NCBI RefSeq assembly: GCF_004363075.1
Contig: NZ_SNYN01000018.1
Span: forward strand, 1-64,000
Reading direction: 5' to 3'
Source of the DNA: Actinorugispora endophytica
GTDB taxonomy: Bacteria > Actinomycetota > Actinomycetes > Streptosporangiales > Streptosporangiaceae
DNA length: 64,000 bases
Shown here: positions 15,776-24,637 of the stretch, piece after piece
Layout of the letters: the number at the start of each line of letters is the position of its first letter
Numbering within the stretch: position 1 is the stretch's first letter
The notes under the pieces: generated by a model
The model's database searches: none
What the model was told of the DNA's origin: nothing
Seen by the model: the letters and a program-made list of their open reading frames with translations, nothing else
Made by a program: the position numbers and the translations under genes

Positions 15776-17407
15776 TCACATCGGGGGGTTGCCGTGCTTG
15801 CGGTACGGGGCGGGCGACTGCTTGCGGCGCAGCGCGGCCAGGGAGCGGGCCAGGACCGCCCGCGTCGCGGCCGGGTCGATGACGTCGTCCACCAGCCCGC
15901 GCTCGGCGGCGTAGTAGGGGTGCATCAGCTCCTGGCGGTACTCGTCGACCAGCTCGGCGCGGCGGACGCCGGGGTCCTCGGCGGCGGCGATCTCCCTGCG
16001 GAACACCACGTTGGCCGCGCCCTCGGCGCCCATCACCGCGATCTCGTTGCTGGGCCAGGCGAAGGACAGGTCCGCCCCGATCGAGCGGGAGTCCATCACG
16101 ATGTACGCGCCGCCGTAGGCCTTGCGCAGGATGACCTGCACCCGTGGCACGGTGGCCGAGCAGTAGGCGTACAGCAGCTTGGCGCCGTGCCGGATGATCC
16201 CGTTGTGCTCCTGGTCGGCGCCCGGCAGGAAGCCGGGCACGTCCACCAGGGTGACCAGCGGGATGTTGAAGGCGTCGCAGGTGTTGACGAAGCGCGCGCC
16301 CTTCTCCGAGGCGTCGATGTCCAGCACCCCGGCGGTGACCATCGGCTGGTTCGCGACCAGGCCGACCACCTGGCCGTCGATGCGGGCCAGCGCGCAGACG
16401 AGGTTGCCCGCCCATCCCGCGTGGACCTCCAGGTACTCCCCGTCGTCCACGACCTCCTCGATGACCGCGCGCATGTCGTACGGGCGCGAGGGGTCGGCCG
16501 GGACCAGGTCCAGCAGCCGCTCGGTGCGGCGGTCGGCGCGGTCGCCCGTCGGCTCCCTCGGGGGCTCCTCCTGGTTGTTGGAGGGCAGGAACGACAGCAG
16601 GTAGCGGACGTCCTCCAGGCAGCTCTCCTCGTCGGGGTGGGAGAACGCCGCCACCCCGCTGACGGTGGAGTGCACGCGGGCGCCCCCGAGGCCGTCCTGG
16701 GTGATGCGCTCGCCGGTCACCGCCTCCACCACGTCCGGGCCGGTGATGAACATCTGGGAGGTCCCGTCCACCATGAAGACGAAGTCGGTGAGCGCGGGCG
16801 AGTAGGCCGCGCCCCCGGCGCACGGGCCCATCATGACGCTGATCTGCGGGATCACGCCGGAGGTCCGCACGTTGCGGGTGAAGATGCCGCCGTAACCCGC
16901 GAGCGCGGTCACGCCCTCCTGGATCCGCGCCCCCGCGCCGTCGTTCAGGCTGATCAGCGGAGCCCCCGCGGACTCGGCCAGGTCCATGATCTTGTGGATC
17001 TTGGCGGCGTGGGCCTCGCCCAGCGCGCCGCCGAAGACGCGGAAGTCGTGGGCGTAGACGAAGACGGTGCGGCCGTCCACCGTCCCCCAGCCGGTGACGA
17101 CGCCGTCGGTGTGCGGGCGCCGGTCCTCCAGGCCGAAGCCGGTGGCGCGGTGCCTGCGCAGGCCCTCCACCTCGACGAAGGACCCCTCGTCGAGGAGCAG
17201 GTCGACGCGCTCGCGGGCGGTCAGCTTGCCCTTGGCGTGCTGCCGCTCGGTCGCGCGAGGGTCGGGGCCCTGGAGCACCCCCTCCTTGGTCTCCTGGAGT
17301 TCGACGGTCCGCTCCACCATCGAGGGGACGCGCCGGGGGGCCGCCCCGGGAGGGGACGGCGCGCGGACGGCGGGGGAGGCGGCGGGCGCCTCGGGGGCCA
17401 TGGTCAT
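15776..17407 (-). CDS. accD: Acyl-CoA carboxylase beta (carboxyltransferase) subunit
   Basis: A 543-residue biotin-dependent carboxyltransferase with both crotonase-like halves (GGALGEAHAAKIHKIMDLA; DVPGFLPGADQEHNGIIRHGAKLLYAY). In the acyl-binding segment it reads GGAYIVMDS. Work on Streptomyces carboxylases showed that Asp at this position favours propionyl-CoA and Ile favours acetyl-CoA, so malonyl-CoA production is suggested. The start MTMAPEAP at 17407 follows AAGGAG; the longer frame upstream lacks family similarity. It is followed by accE and probably pairs with the biotin carboxylase at the left edge, supplying extender units to the PKS (inference). Confidence 0.93.
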   Translation of the reverse strand: MTMAPEAPAASPAVRAPSPPGAAPRRVPSMVERTVELQETKEGVLQGPDPRATERQHAKGKLTARERVDLLLDEGSFVEVEGLRRHRATGFGLEDRRPHTDGVVTGWGTVDGRTVFVYAHDFRVFGGALGEAHAAKIHKIMDLAESAGAPLISLNDGAGARIQEGVTALAGYGGIFTRNVRTSGVIPQISVMMGPCAGGAAYSPALTDFVFMVDGTSQMFITGPDVVEAVTGERITQDGLGGARVHSTVSGVAAFSHPDEESCLEDVRYLLSFLPSNNQEEPPREPTGDRADRRTERLLDLVPADPSRPYDMRAVIEEVVDDGEYLEVHAGWAGNLVCALARIDGQVVGLVANQPMVTAGVLDIDASEKGARFVNTCDAFNIPLVTLVDVPGFLPGADQEHNGIIRHGAKLLYAYCSATVPRVQVILRKAYGGAYIVMDSRSIGADLSFAWPSNEIAVMGAEGAANVVFRREIAAAEDPGVRRAELVDEYRQELMHPYYAAERGLVDDVIDPAATRAVLARSLAALRRKQSPAPYRKHGNPPM

Positions 17408-17501
17408 GACGGGCTCCTTGACGTCGGGACGGCGCGGGGGGTTCCCGCCGATACTCGGCCCGCCAGATGAAAGCCGCGTCGAAACCAGGGGAAAGAAGGG
17501 C

Positions 17502-17548
17502 CGGTACGGGCCCGACTGCCACTTTCTTGGTAGCCGGGACCCGTACCG
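17502..17548 (-). terminator. Imperfect hairpin between the ThDP enzyme and accD
   Basis: CGGTACGGGCCCGACTGCC at 17502-17520 pairs imperfectly with 17529-17548 (ends CCCGTACCG) around ACTTTCTT. It lies just after the stop of the ThDP-enzyme gene and before the accD promoter. Confidence 0.6.
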
Positions 17549-17561
17549 AAGAGGCACGCGC

Positions 17562-19238
17562 CTACCTCTTTCCCGCCATCAGCCCCGACAGGGTCGCCCC
17601 CGGCCCGATCACGTCGGGGTCCGTGCGGCAGTCGACGAGCGTGGGCCCCTCGGCGGCCAGCGCGGCGGCCAGGGCCTCCTCCAGTTCGGCGGGGGTGCGC
17701 GCGGTCGCGCCGCGGGCGCCCAGGCCGCGGGCGTAGGAGGCCAGGTCCAGCGGGCCGCCGATGTCCACGGCGGCGGTCCGGCCCAGCGCGCGGGCCTGGT
17801 GCATGGCGATGGTGCCGTACAGGCCGTTCTGGAAGACCACCACCACGAGGGACAGGCCCAGGCGGACGGCGGTCTCCAGCTCCTGTCCGGTCATCAGGGC
17901 GCCGCCGTCGCCGGCCACCGCGACCACCGTCCGGTGCGGTCGCGCCAGCTTGGCGGCGACCGCGGCCGGGACCGCGTAGCCCATCGCGCCGCTGGTGGGG
18001 GCCAACTGGGTGCGGGGCCGGCGGTACCACCAGCCCCGGTGCAGGAAGGCCGCGAAGTTCCCCGCGTCGTTGGTGACCACGGCGTCGTCGGGCAGCACGC
18101 GCCGCATGGTCTCCACGACCGCCCACGGGTGCAGCAGCCCGCCCGGGTGCTCCAGGACGCCCAGGGGCGGGGCGGTGGAGTCCACCCACGCCCGGCGGGC
18201 GCGGCCCCAGTCGCGCTCGGGCGCCGTCGCCGGAGCCTCGACCAGGGCGCGCAGCGCGTTCCCGGCGTCGGCCGCGACCCCCGCCCAGATCGGGACGGAC
18301 GCCCCGATCTGGGCGGGGTCGACGTCGATCTGGGCGACGACGGGGGGCGACGCGTCCCGGGGCAGCCGGTAGCCCTGCGTGGTGACGTCGCTCAGCCTCG
18401 ACCCCACCACCAGCACCGCGTCGGCCTCCTCCAGCGCGCCCAGCACCCCCGGGGGGCAGCCCAGGCCCAGGTGGCCCAGGTAGAGGGGGTGGTCGTTGGG
18501 GAAGACGTCCTGGCGGCGCCACGCCGAGTAGACGCCCGCGCGGAAGTGCTCGGCGGCGGCCACGAGCGCGGAGCGGGCCCCGCGGGCGCCGCCTCCGGCG
18601 ACGATCACCGGGCGCTCGGCGGCGGCGAACCAGGCGGCGATCCGGTGGGCGTCGGCCTCGGCGAGGGCCGGGCCGGACCCCGCGCCGGGGAGCGGGAGCG
18701 GGCCGGGGGCGGGGACCACCCGGCCGAACAGGTCGCCGGGCACGACGAGGGCCACCGGGCCGGGGCGGCCCGACACGGCGGTGCGGACCGCCCGCGCGGT
18801 GGTCTCGGCGAGCCGGTCGGCGCGGGTGACGGTCGTGGCCCACTTGGTGATGGGGGAGTAGAAGGCGGCCAGGTCCACCTCCTGGAACGCCTCGCGGCCC
18901 AGGTGGCCGGTCTCCACCTGGCCGAGCAGGACCACCATCGGGGTGGAGTCCTGGAAGGCGGTGTGCACCCCCACCGCCAGGTTCGCCGCGCCGGGGCCCC
19001 GGGTGGCCGCGGCCACCGCGGGGACGCCGGTGAGTTTGGCCTCGGCCTCGGCCATGAATCCGGCGCCGCCCTCGTGGCGGGTGGACACCAGCGTCATGCC
19101 GGGGCGGCGGGCCAGGGCGTCGGTCAGTTCCAGGAAGCTCTCGCCCGGCACGGTGTAGCAGCGCCGGATCCCGGCGGCGGCCAGCACGTCGACCACCTGT
19201 TCGGCGGCTGGGGTCGGGGGCGCGGGGGCGTGGGGCAC
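17562..19238 (-). CDS. ThDP-dependent acetolactate synthase-like enzyme
   Basis: A 558-residue thiamine-diphosphate enzyme with three domains. The N-terminal PYR domain has the activating Glu in TVPGESFLELTDAL and RHEGGAGFMAEAEAKLTG. The middle domain follows (VIVAGGGARGARSALV, VLVVGSRLSDVTTQGY). The C-terminal PP domain has the cofactor motif VAGDGGALMTGQELETAVRLGL ending in FQNGLYG. It resembles the acetolactate synthase large subunit, but no small subunit is next to it. GTG 19238 has GGAAGGA upstream. A role in acyloin-type carbon-carbon bond formation for the cluster is possible; general metabolism is equally possible. Confidence 0.85.
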   Translation of the reverse strand: MPHAPAPPTPAAEQVVDVLAAAGIRRCYTVPGESFLELTDALARRPGMTLVSTRHEGGAGFMAEAEAKLTGVPAVAAATRGPGAANLAVGVHTAFQDSTPMVVLLGQVETGHLGREAFQEVDLAAFYSPITKWATTVTRADRLAETTARAVRTAVSGRPGPVALVVPGDLFGRVVPAPGPLPLPGAGSGPALAEADAHRIAAWFAAAERPVIVAGGGARGARSALVAAAEHFRAGVYSAWRRQDVFPNDHPLYLGHLGLGCPPGVLGALEEADAVLVVGSRLSDVTTQGYRLPRDASPPVVAQIDVDPAQIGASVPIWAGVAADAGNALRALVEAPATAPERDWGRARRAWVDSTAPPLGVLEHPGGLLHPWAVVETMRRVLPDDAVVTNDAGNFAAFLHRGWWYRRPRTQLAPTSGAMGYAVPAAVAAKLARPHRTVVAVAGDGGALMTGQELETAVRLGLSLVVVVFQNGLYGTIAMHQARALGRTAAVDIGGPLDLASYARGLGARGATARTPAELEEALAAALAAEGPTLVDCRTDPDVIGPGATLSGLMAGKR

Positions 19239-19308
19239 GGGTGGGTCCTTCCGTCGTCGCAAGGTCCGGCTGCTCGCTGCCGGTCTACCCACCCGCGCCG
19301 GGTCCCGA

Positions 19309-19623
19309 TCAGCCGACGCCGAGCGCGCGCAGCCCCGCCGCGGTCCCGGCCGCCGCCACGATCACCAGGAGGAAGGGCGCGCGCAGCAGCAGCGCCACGA
19401 CGGCCGCGACCAGCCCGCCCAGCCTGGGCAGGTCCAGGACCAGCCGGTCGCCGTCGGCGACGGTCTGGAGGGCGATGAGGGCGGCCAGCAGCGCCACCGG
19501 CACGATGAGGGCGAACCGGCTCACCAGGGGGTGGTCCAGGAGCCTGCGGGGGGCCGCCAGCCCCGCGTACTTGAGCAGGTAGCAGCCGACACCGGTGGCC
19601 AGGACGGTGATCCAGAGCGTCAT
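19309..19623 (-). CDS. AzlD-family branched-chain amino acid transport protein
   Basis: A 104-residue protein with about four hydrophobic helices, starting MTLWITVLATGVGCYLLKYAGLAAPRRLL, typical of AzlD. It overlaps the AzlC gene by 4 bp (ATGA). AzlC and AzlD together form a membrane exporter for branched-chain amino acids or analogues. Confidence 0.88.
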   Translation of the reverse strand: MTLWITVLATGVGCYLLKYAGLAAPRRLLDHPLVSRFALIVPVALLAALIALQTVADGDRLVLDLPRLGGLVAAVVALLLRAPFLLVIVAAAGTAAGLRALGVG

Positions 19624-20342
19624 CGGGCGCCTCCCCCGGCGGGACCGGTCCGGCGGGGGAACAGGGTGACGAGCGCCGCGACCGAGGCCAGCAGCACCGG
19701 CAGGCCCGGCGGCAGGAACGGGGTGGCGGCCAGCGCGATCGCCGCGCCCAGCAGCGCCACGGCCAGGGTGCGCCCGCCCTCCCTGAGCCTGGGCCACAGC
19801 AGGGCCAGGAAGATGGCGGGCCCGACCGCGTCCAGCCCGAAGACGGCGGGGTCGCCGATGCGCTCGGTCGCCAGCGCGCCGACCAGCGTGGTGGCGTTCC
19901 ACAGCGCGAACAGCGTCACGAAGGTGGCGGTGAAGCCCGCGCGCGCGTCGGAGCGTCCGCTCTGGGCCAGCGCGACGGCCGTGGTCTCGTCGATCACCCC
20001 GTGCGCGGCGGCCGCGCGCCGCGCGCCGCGGAACTGGAGCAGGTCGGCGAGCCGCAGCCCGTACAGGGTGTTGCGCCCGCCCAGGAGGAGCGCGCCCAGC
20101 GCGCCCGCGACCAGGCTGCCGCCGCCGGCGACCACCCCGACCAGCGCGAACTGGGAGGCGCCGGTGAACGCCAGCAGGCTGAGCGCGCACGCCTGCGCCA
20201 CCGACAGCCCCGCGGTCACCGCCGAGGTGCCGAACGCCAGCCCGGAGAACCCCACGGCGAGCCCCACCCCGAGGCCGTCGCGGACGGGCGGTCGGCCCAG
20301 CAGGGCCGGGAGTGGAGGAGAGAAGGAAGCGGATTGGTTCAC
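19620..20342 (-). CDS. AzlC-family branched-chain amino acid permease
   Basis: A 240-residue membrane protein with the AzlC signature FSGLAFGTSAVTAGLSVAQACALSLLAFTGASQFALVG and the segment GGRNTLYGLRLADLL. It is the large subunit of the AzlCD exporter. The GTG start overlaps the stop of the AraC-family gene as GTGA, making a three-gene coupled operon in which the regulator is translated first. Confidence 0.9.
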   Translation of the reverse strand: MNQSASFSPPLPALLGRPPVRDGLGVGLAVGFSGLAFGTSAVTAGLSVAQACALSLLAFTGASQFALVGVVAGGGSLVAGALGALLLGGRNTLYGLRLADLLQFRGARRAAAAHGVIDETTAVALAQSGRSDARAGFTATFVTLFALWNATTLVGALATERIGDPAVFGLDAVGPAIFLALLWPRLREGGRTLAVALLGAAIALAATPFLPPGLPVLLASVAALVTLFPRRTGPAGGGAR

Positions 20343-21277
20343 ACGGGCGAACCTAGTCGCGGCGGGTCGTCCCGTCTTGAACGATATTGCGGTGGTTCGC
20401 ACCGGTAGGGCCCTTGCCACGCCTCCCGGTCGCCGCGCTCCTGGAGGACGCCCCGCTGGAAGGCGCCCGGCGGGACCCCCACCTTCCGCTTGAAGTGGCG
20501 GGTCAGGTGGGCCTGGTCGGCGAAGCCGACGCGGGCGGCGACCTCGCCGGGGGCGACGCCCTGGGCCAGCAGGGCGCGGGCGCGCTCCACCCGCCGCTGG
20601 GTGAGCCAGGAGTGCGGGGGCAGGCCGTGGACGTCGCGGAAGGCGCGCAGCAGGGCGAACGGGGAGACCTCCGCCGCCGCGGCGAGCTCCTCCAGGCGGG
20701 GCGGGTCTGTGAGGCGCGCGCGCAGGGTCTCGGCGGCCAGCGCCACGGCCCGCGCGGAGGCGGGGCGCGGCGCGGCGGCCCGGGGGCGGTCGCGGCCGTG
20801 CCTGCGCAGCAGCAGGCCCAGCGCGGCGCGGGTCAGCGTGGAGGCGATCAGCGAGTCGCCCCGTTCGGCCGCCAGGTGCGCCGCGCGCACCCGGGCGGCG
20901 GCCCCGGGGTCGTCCACGACCGACTCCGCGTACGAGGGGGTGCCGGTGATGCCGACCTCGGCGGCCACCTCGACCATCAGCTCCCGGCTCGGGTACAGCA
21001 CCCGGTAGCTCCACCCCTCGGGCACCCCGGCGTGGCCGGTGTGCGGCTCGCCGTGGTCCACCAGGGCGAGCGTCCCCGGCCCCGCCCGGTGGGTGCCGCC
21101 CCGGTAGCCGTACTCCTCGACCCCGGACTCGATCACCGCGGCCACGTAGCTGTCGTGGGTGTGCCAGCCGAAGGAGTGCCGGACGTAGCGGGCGCGCAGC
21201 AGGTCCACCTGGGGAAGTCCGGGATGGCGCCAGTAGCGCGCCTTCTCCGGCGATGCGGCTGCCATGCCCCTCAGCAT
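20339..21277 (-). CDS. AraC-family transcriptional regulator
   Basis: A protein of about 312 residues. The N-terminal cupin-like AraC-binding domain holds RHSFGWHTHDSYVAAVIESG and GTLALVDHGEPHTGH. The C-terminal double helix-turn-helix holds LEELAAAAEVSPFALLRAFRDVHGLPPHSWL and GVAPGEVAARVGFADQAHLTRHFKRKVG. Two Met codons (21277 and 21265) could start it, and neither has a strong ribosome site. Translational coupling to azlC-azlD implies it controls that exporter in response to an amino acid or related ligand. Confidence 0.9.
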   Translation of the reverse strand: MLRGMAAASPEKARYWRHPGLPQVDLLRARYVRHSFGWHTHDSYVAAVIESGVEEYGYRGGTHRAGPGTLALVDHGEPHTGHAGVPEGWSYRVLYPSRELMVEVAAEVGITGTPSYAESVVDDPGAAARVRAAHLAAERGDSLIASTLTRAALGLLLRRHGRDRPRAAAPRPASARAVALAAETLRARLTDPPRLEELAAAAEVSPFALLRAFRDVHGLPPHSWLTQRRVERARALLAQGVAPGEVAARVGFADQAHLTRHFKRKVGVPPGAFQRGVLQERGDREAWQGPYRCEPPQYRSRRDDPPRLGSPV

Positions 21278-21332
21278 AGGACCGGGCGCGGGGCGTTCTC
21301 GCAGATGGGGGGTTTGGGCTATCGTCGTCGGC

Positions 21333-21776
21333 GTGCTGGAAATCGTCATCGCCGAGAGCGAGCCCGAGCGCTCGGCCGTCTTCGTCATCCGGGGCGCGGT
21401 CTTCGTCGCCGAGCAGAACGTCCCGATCGAGGAGGAGTGGGACGTCCGCGACTCCGCCGCCGAGCACTTCCTGGCCCTGCTGGACGGCGTCCCGGTGGGC
21501 ACGGGCCGCCTGGTGGTGGCCGACGGCGAGGGGGTGCTGGGCCGCCTCGCCCTCCTCCGGCACGTCCGGGGCACGGGCGCGGGCGCGGCGATCGTGCGCG
21601 CCATCGAGGAGCGGGCCGCGCGGCTCGGCCTGGGCGCGATCGAGCTGCACGCCCAGACCCACGCGCTCGGCTTCTACGAGAAGCTCGGCTACACCGCCCA
21701 CGGCGAGGTGTTCGACGACGCGGGGATCCCCCACCGGGGCATGCGCAAACGACTCCCGGGGCCCTCCGCCCGCTGA
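21333..21776 (+). CDS. GNAT-family N-acetyltransferase
   Basis: A 147-residue GNAT protein similar to the ElaA/YjcF group. It has IRGAVFVAEQNVPIEEEWDVRD, the acetyl-CoA loop RLALLRHVRGTGAGAAIVRAIEE and ELHAQTHALGFYEKLGYTAHGEVFDDAGIPHRGM. The GTG at 21333 has little ribosome site and may be leaderless. It diverges from the AraC gene. The substrate is unknown. Confidence 0.88.
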   Translation: MLEIVIAESEPERSAVFVIRGAVFVAEQNVPIEEEWDVRDSAAEHFLALLDGVPVGTGRLVVADGEGVLGRLALLRHVRGTGAGAAIVRAIEERAARLGLGAIELHAQTHALGFYEKLGYTAHGEVFDDAGIPHRGMRKRLPGPSAR

Positions 21777-22065
21777 GCTCTTCGCCGGCTCCGCGGGGTT
21801 CCGGGAACCTCCTCGACCGCACTGGACAGGGGAAAGGCCGCCTGGTCCGCGGGGGGCCGGGGGGTGGGACGCCGGAAAGGGTGGATAGGGTCGGGGCGGC
21901 CGAAAGGCCGCGTTCCGGTGGCCGGCGTGCCCGCGGTGTTATCCGAGTCTCACTCGGTATGGCCGTGGGGGTGCGCCCCGAGAAGCTACCTGCGAGTAAC
22001 ATGTGCTTCCGGGCACGGTGCTCCGCGTCGCCCCCCATCTCGACGAGAGGTCTGACGAGAATCCC

Positions 22066-22728
22066 ATGACGGTCGATGTACAGCCGGTCTCGGAACTGCC
22101 CGATCCGGCCGACTTCGGGTTCACAGTGGTCGAACGGGACGCGCTCCCCACCGAGCTGCTGGCCCTGGTCGACCAGGTCCGAACGCTCGCCGACACCGTC
22201 GCGCACACCGGGGCCGACGCCGCCGAACTGGCCGCCGCGAGCCGCGTCGTCGCCGACCTCAGTGAGCGGCTCGACGTCCGCCGCCGCCCTCTCGGCACGA
22301 TGTTCTCCCAGGTCGCGCCGGACGGCCGGATCGATTACGGGACGGTCGCCAACGTGGTGAACGGCCCGCTCAACCCCATCGCGCCGCCGCTGGAGCTGCG
22401 TCCCGACGGTGAGGGCCTGTCCGGGGAGGTCACCCTCGTCGGCCTCTACGAGGGCCCGCCCGGACTCGTGCACGGCGGTTGGATCGCCGCGATGCTCGAC
22501 CAGGCGCTCGGCGAGGTCGCCGCGACGGCGGGCGGTGCGAGCCTGACCGCCAACCTCGACGTGAACTACCGCAAGCCGACCCCGCTCAACGCCCCGCTGA
22601 CCGTCACCTCGCGGGTCACCGGCGTCGAGCGCCGCAAGGTGCTCGTCTCGGGGGAGATCCGCCACAACGGCGAGATCACCGCGGAGGGCACCGCCGTCAT
22701 GGTGAAGATCGCCCTCCCCGGGAGCTGA
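22066..22728 (+). CDS. PaaI-type hotdog thioesterase
   Basis: A 220-residue protein whose C-terminal 120 residues form a hotdog thioesterase domain: GPPGLVHGGWIAAMLDQALGEVA with the typical HGG turn, then ANLDVNYRKPTPLNAPLTVTSRV. The N-terminal part (1-95) is a helical extension containing LADTVAHTGADAAELAAASRVVADL. It probably hydrolyses acyl-CoA thioesters in the cytosol. The gap of nearly 290 bp before it holds only short palindromes such as 21798-21810. Confidence 0.88.
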   Translation: MTVDVQPVSELPDPADFGFTVVERDALPTELLALVDQVRTLADTVAHTGADAAELAAASRVVADLSERLDVRRRPLGTMFSQVAPDGRIDYGTVANVVNGPLNPIAPPLELRPDGEGLSGEVTLVGLYEGPPGLVHGGWIAAMLDQALGEVAATAGGASLTANLDVNYRKPTPLNAPLTVTSRVTGVERRKVLVSGEIRHNGEITAEGTAVMVKIALPGS

Positions 22729-22749
22729 CCAGGTCCGCGCCGCCGTCAG

Positions 22750-22772
22750 GGGGCCGCCCGTCGGGCGGCCCC
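22750..22772. terminator. Bidirectional hairpin between converging genes
   Basis: GGGGCCGCCCG and CGGGCGGCCCC separated by a single T lie between the thioesterase gene and the converging CBM48 gene. Confidence 0.7.
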
Positions 22773-22779
22773 GGGCGCG

Positions 22780-23061
22780 TCACAGGTGCAGGCGGCTGCC
22801 CTCGGGGTCTACCGCGTCGGCTTCGGAGTCGTCGAACCAGACGCCATTGTCGCCCAGGTAGCGGAAGTGCAGCGTGCTCTGGGCGGGAACGGTCACCACG
22901 GCGGTGCGCTGGCCGTTCTTGCGGGGCTTGAGGGGGTGGGCGTGGGGGTCCCACTGGTTGAAGGTGCCGACCACCGACACCGCGCCCTCCGGTTCTCGTT
23001 CCGGAAGCGAGAACGTGACCTTCACCTGCCCGTCCTTGCCGGGCTTGGTGCGTTTGATCAT
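22780..23061 (-). CDS. Small CBM48 / isoamylase N-terminal-like protein
   Basis: A 93-residue single-domain protein with the glycogen-binding early-set fold: VKVTFSLPEREPEGAVSVVGTFNQWDPHAHPLKPRKNG, then STLHFRYLGDNGVWFDDSEAD. Such stand-alone domains occur widely in actinomycetes and are thought to bind glycogen or similar glucans. ATG 23061 follows GGAGAAA. No enzyme of glycogen metabolism lies next to it. Confidence 0.85.
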   Translation of the reverse strand: MIKRTKPGKDGQVKVTFSLPEREPEGAVSVVGTFNQWDPHAHPLKPRKNGQRTAVVTVPAQSTLHFRYLGDNGVWFDDSEADAVDPEGSRLHL

Positions 23062-23326
23062 GGTTTCTCCCTGCAATGAGTGTTCCGACCGGTCCGGCCG
23101 CCGCATCCACGTCTCTCTGGACATGGGTCGTCACATAGTGTCATCCACGCAGGTGGGCGGGGTCGGTAAAGACACGCCGAACAGGGGAGGTTTCATCGGC
23201 GCCGAGACCACCGGGAAATGGGGTGGCGCGGATCTCACTTCCCCGGCGGGCTCCAGAGGCAGGAGACTGGGTTCTGGCAGAGGTAGGACGAATGAGTTCC
23301 GACGGGGGTCCGATGGACGGTGGCGG

Positions 23327-24616
23327 ATGACGGCGATGGGCGAACGCGTCGGCGGCGGGGCCGTCACCCCGCAGGCCGCCGAGCGGATCCAGCGGCGCAC
23401 CGTGCTCGTCCTCATGGCGGTCCAGGCCATCGGCGGCATCGGGATCGGCACGGCGTTCTCGGTCGGCGGCCTGGTCGCCCAGGACCTCACCGGATCGCAG
23501 GCCTGGTCCGGGATGGCAACCACCATGTCCACCGTGGGCGCCGCGGTGTTCGCGCTGCCCCTCGCGGCGGCCGCGGGCAGGCGGGGCCGCAGGCCGACGC
23601 TCAGCCTGGGCTGGTTCGCGGCCGCCGCCGGCGGACTCGTCGCGATCACCGGCGCGCAGGCGGGCCTCTTCCCCCTCTACCTGTCCGGCATGGCCCTGTT
23701 CGGCGCCGCGACGGCCACCAACCTGCAGTCCCGCTACGCCGCCGCGGACCTGGCGACCGACCGGACCCGCGGCCGCGACCTCTCGGTCGTGCTGTGGGCC
23801 ACCACCGTCGGCTCGGTGGCCGGACCGAACCTCACCGGGCCGGGCGCGCTCGTCGCCGGACCACTGGGGCTGCAACCGCTGCTCGGCCCGTTCGTCTTCT
23901 CCACGGTCTCGTTCGTGCTCGCGGGCCTGCTGACGGCCGTCCTCCTGCGCCCCGACCCGCTCCTGACCGCCCGCGGCCTCGCCGACGGCGGCGACCCCGG
24001 AGCCCCCGGCGACACCGAACCCCGCCGGACGGGCCTGGCGGCCTCCTTCGCCGTCGTCGCCGCCTCGCCGAGGGCGCTGCTGGCACTGGCCGCCATCGTC
24101 GCCAGCCACGCCGTCATGGTCATGGTGATGACCATGACCCCGGTCCACATGGAGCACGGCGGATCCGCCCTCACCGTCATCGGCCTCACCATCAGCCTGC
24201 ACATCGCCGGGATGTACGCGTTCTCCCCCCTGGTCGGCTGGCTCGCCGACCGGTTCGGCCGCGTCCCCGTGCTCCTGGCGGGCCAGCTGATCCTGGTCGT
24301 CTCCGCCGCGGTCTCCGCGCTGTCCGGCCACGACCCCGCCGCGATCACGGCCGGGCTCGTCCTGCTGGGCCTGGGCTGGTCCTTCGGCCTGGTCTCGGCC
24401 TCCACCCTGCTCGCCGAGGCCTTGCGCCCCGACGAGCGCCCCGCGGCCCAGGGCCTGTCCGACCTGCTGATGAACGCGGGCGGCGCCGCCTGCGGAGCCC
24501 TGTCGGGGGTCCTGCTGGCGGTCTTCGGCTTCGGGGGCCTCAACACCATCGCGGCCGCCCTCACCGTCCCGGTGATCGCGTTCGCGCTGTTCGTCCTGCT
24601 GACCAGGCGTTCCTGA
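23327..24616 (+). CDS. MFS transporter
   Basis: A 429-residue major facilitator with 12 predicted helices: AAAAGRRGRRPTLSLGWFAAAAGG (loop 2-3), a central loop at about 210-235, and LVGWLADRFGRVPVLLAGQL (loop 8-9). A Met-rich segment MVMVMTMTPVHMEHGG lies in helix 7. ATG 23327 is the best start, but an upstream in-frame extension cannot be excluded. It is followed by a uronate-dehydrogenase-like gene after 21 bp and probably shares its transcript. The substrate is unknown. Confidence 0.87.
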   Translation: MTAMGERVGGGAVTPQAAERIQRRTVLVLMAVQAIGGIGIGTAFSVGGLVAQDLTGSQAWSGMATTMSTVGAAVFALPLAAAAGRRGRRPTLSLGWFAAAAGGLVAITGAQAGLFPLYLSGMALFGAATATNLQSRYAAADLATDRTRGRDLSVVLWATTVGSVAGPNLTGPGALVAGPLGLQPLLGPFVFSTVSFVLAGLLTAVLLRPDPLLTARGLADGGDPGAPGDTEPRRTGLAASFAVVAASPRALLALAAIVASHAVMVMVMTMTPVHMEHGGSALTVIGLTISLHIAGMYAFSPLVGWLADRFGRVPVLLAGQLILVVSAAVSALSGHDPAAITAGLVLLGLGWSFGLVSASTLLAEALRPDERPAAQGLSDLLMNAGGAACGALSGVLLAVFGFGGLNTIAAALTVPVIAFALFVLLTRRS

Positions 24617-24637
24617 CTCCAGAGGGAGGCGGCGGCC

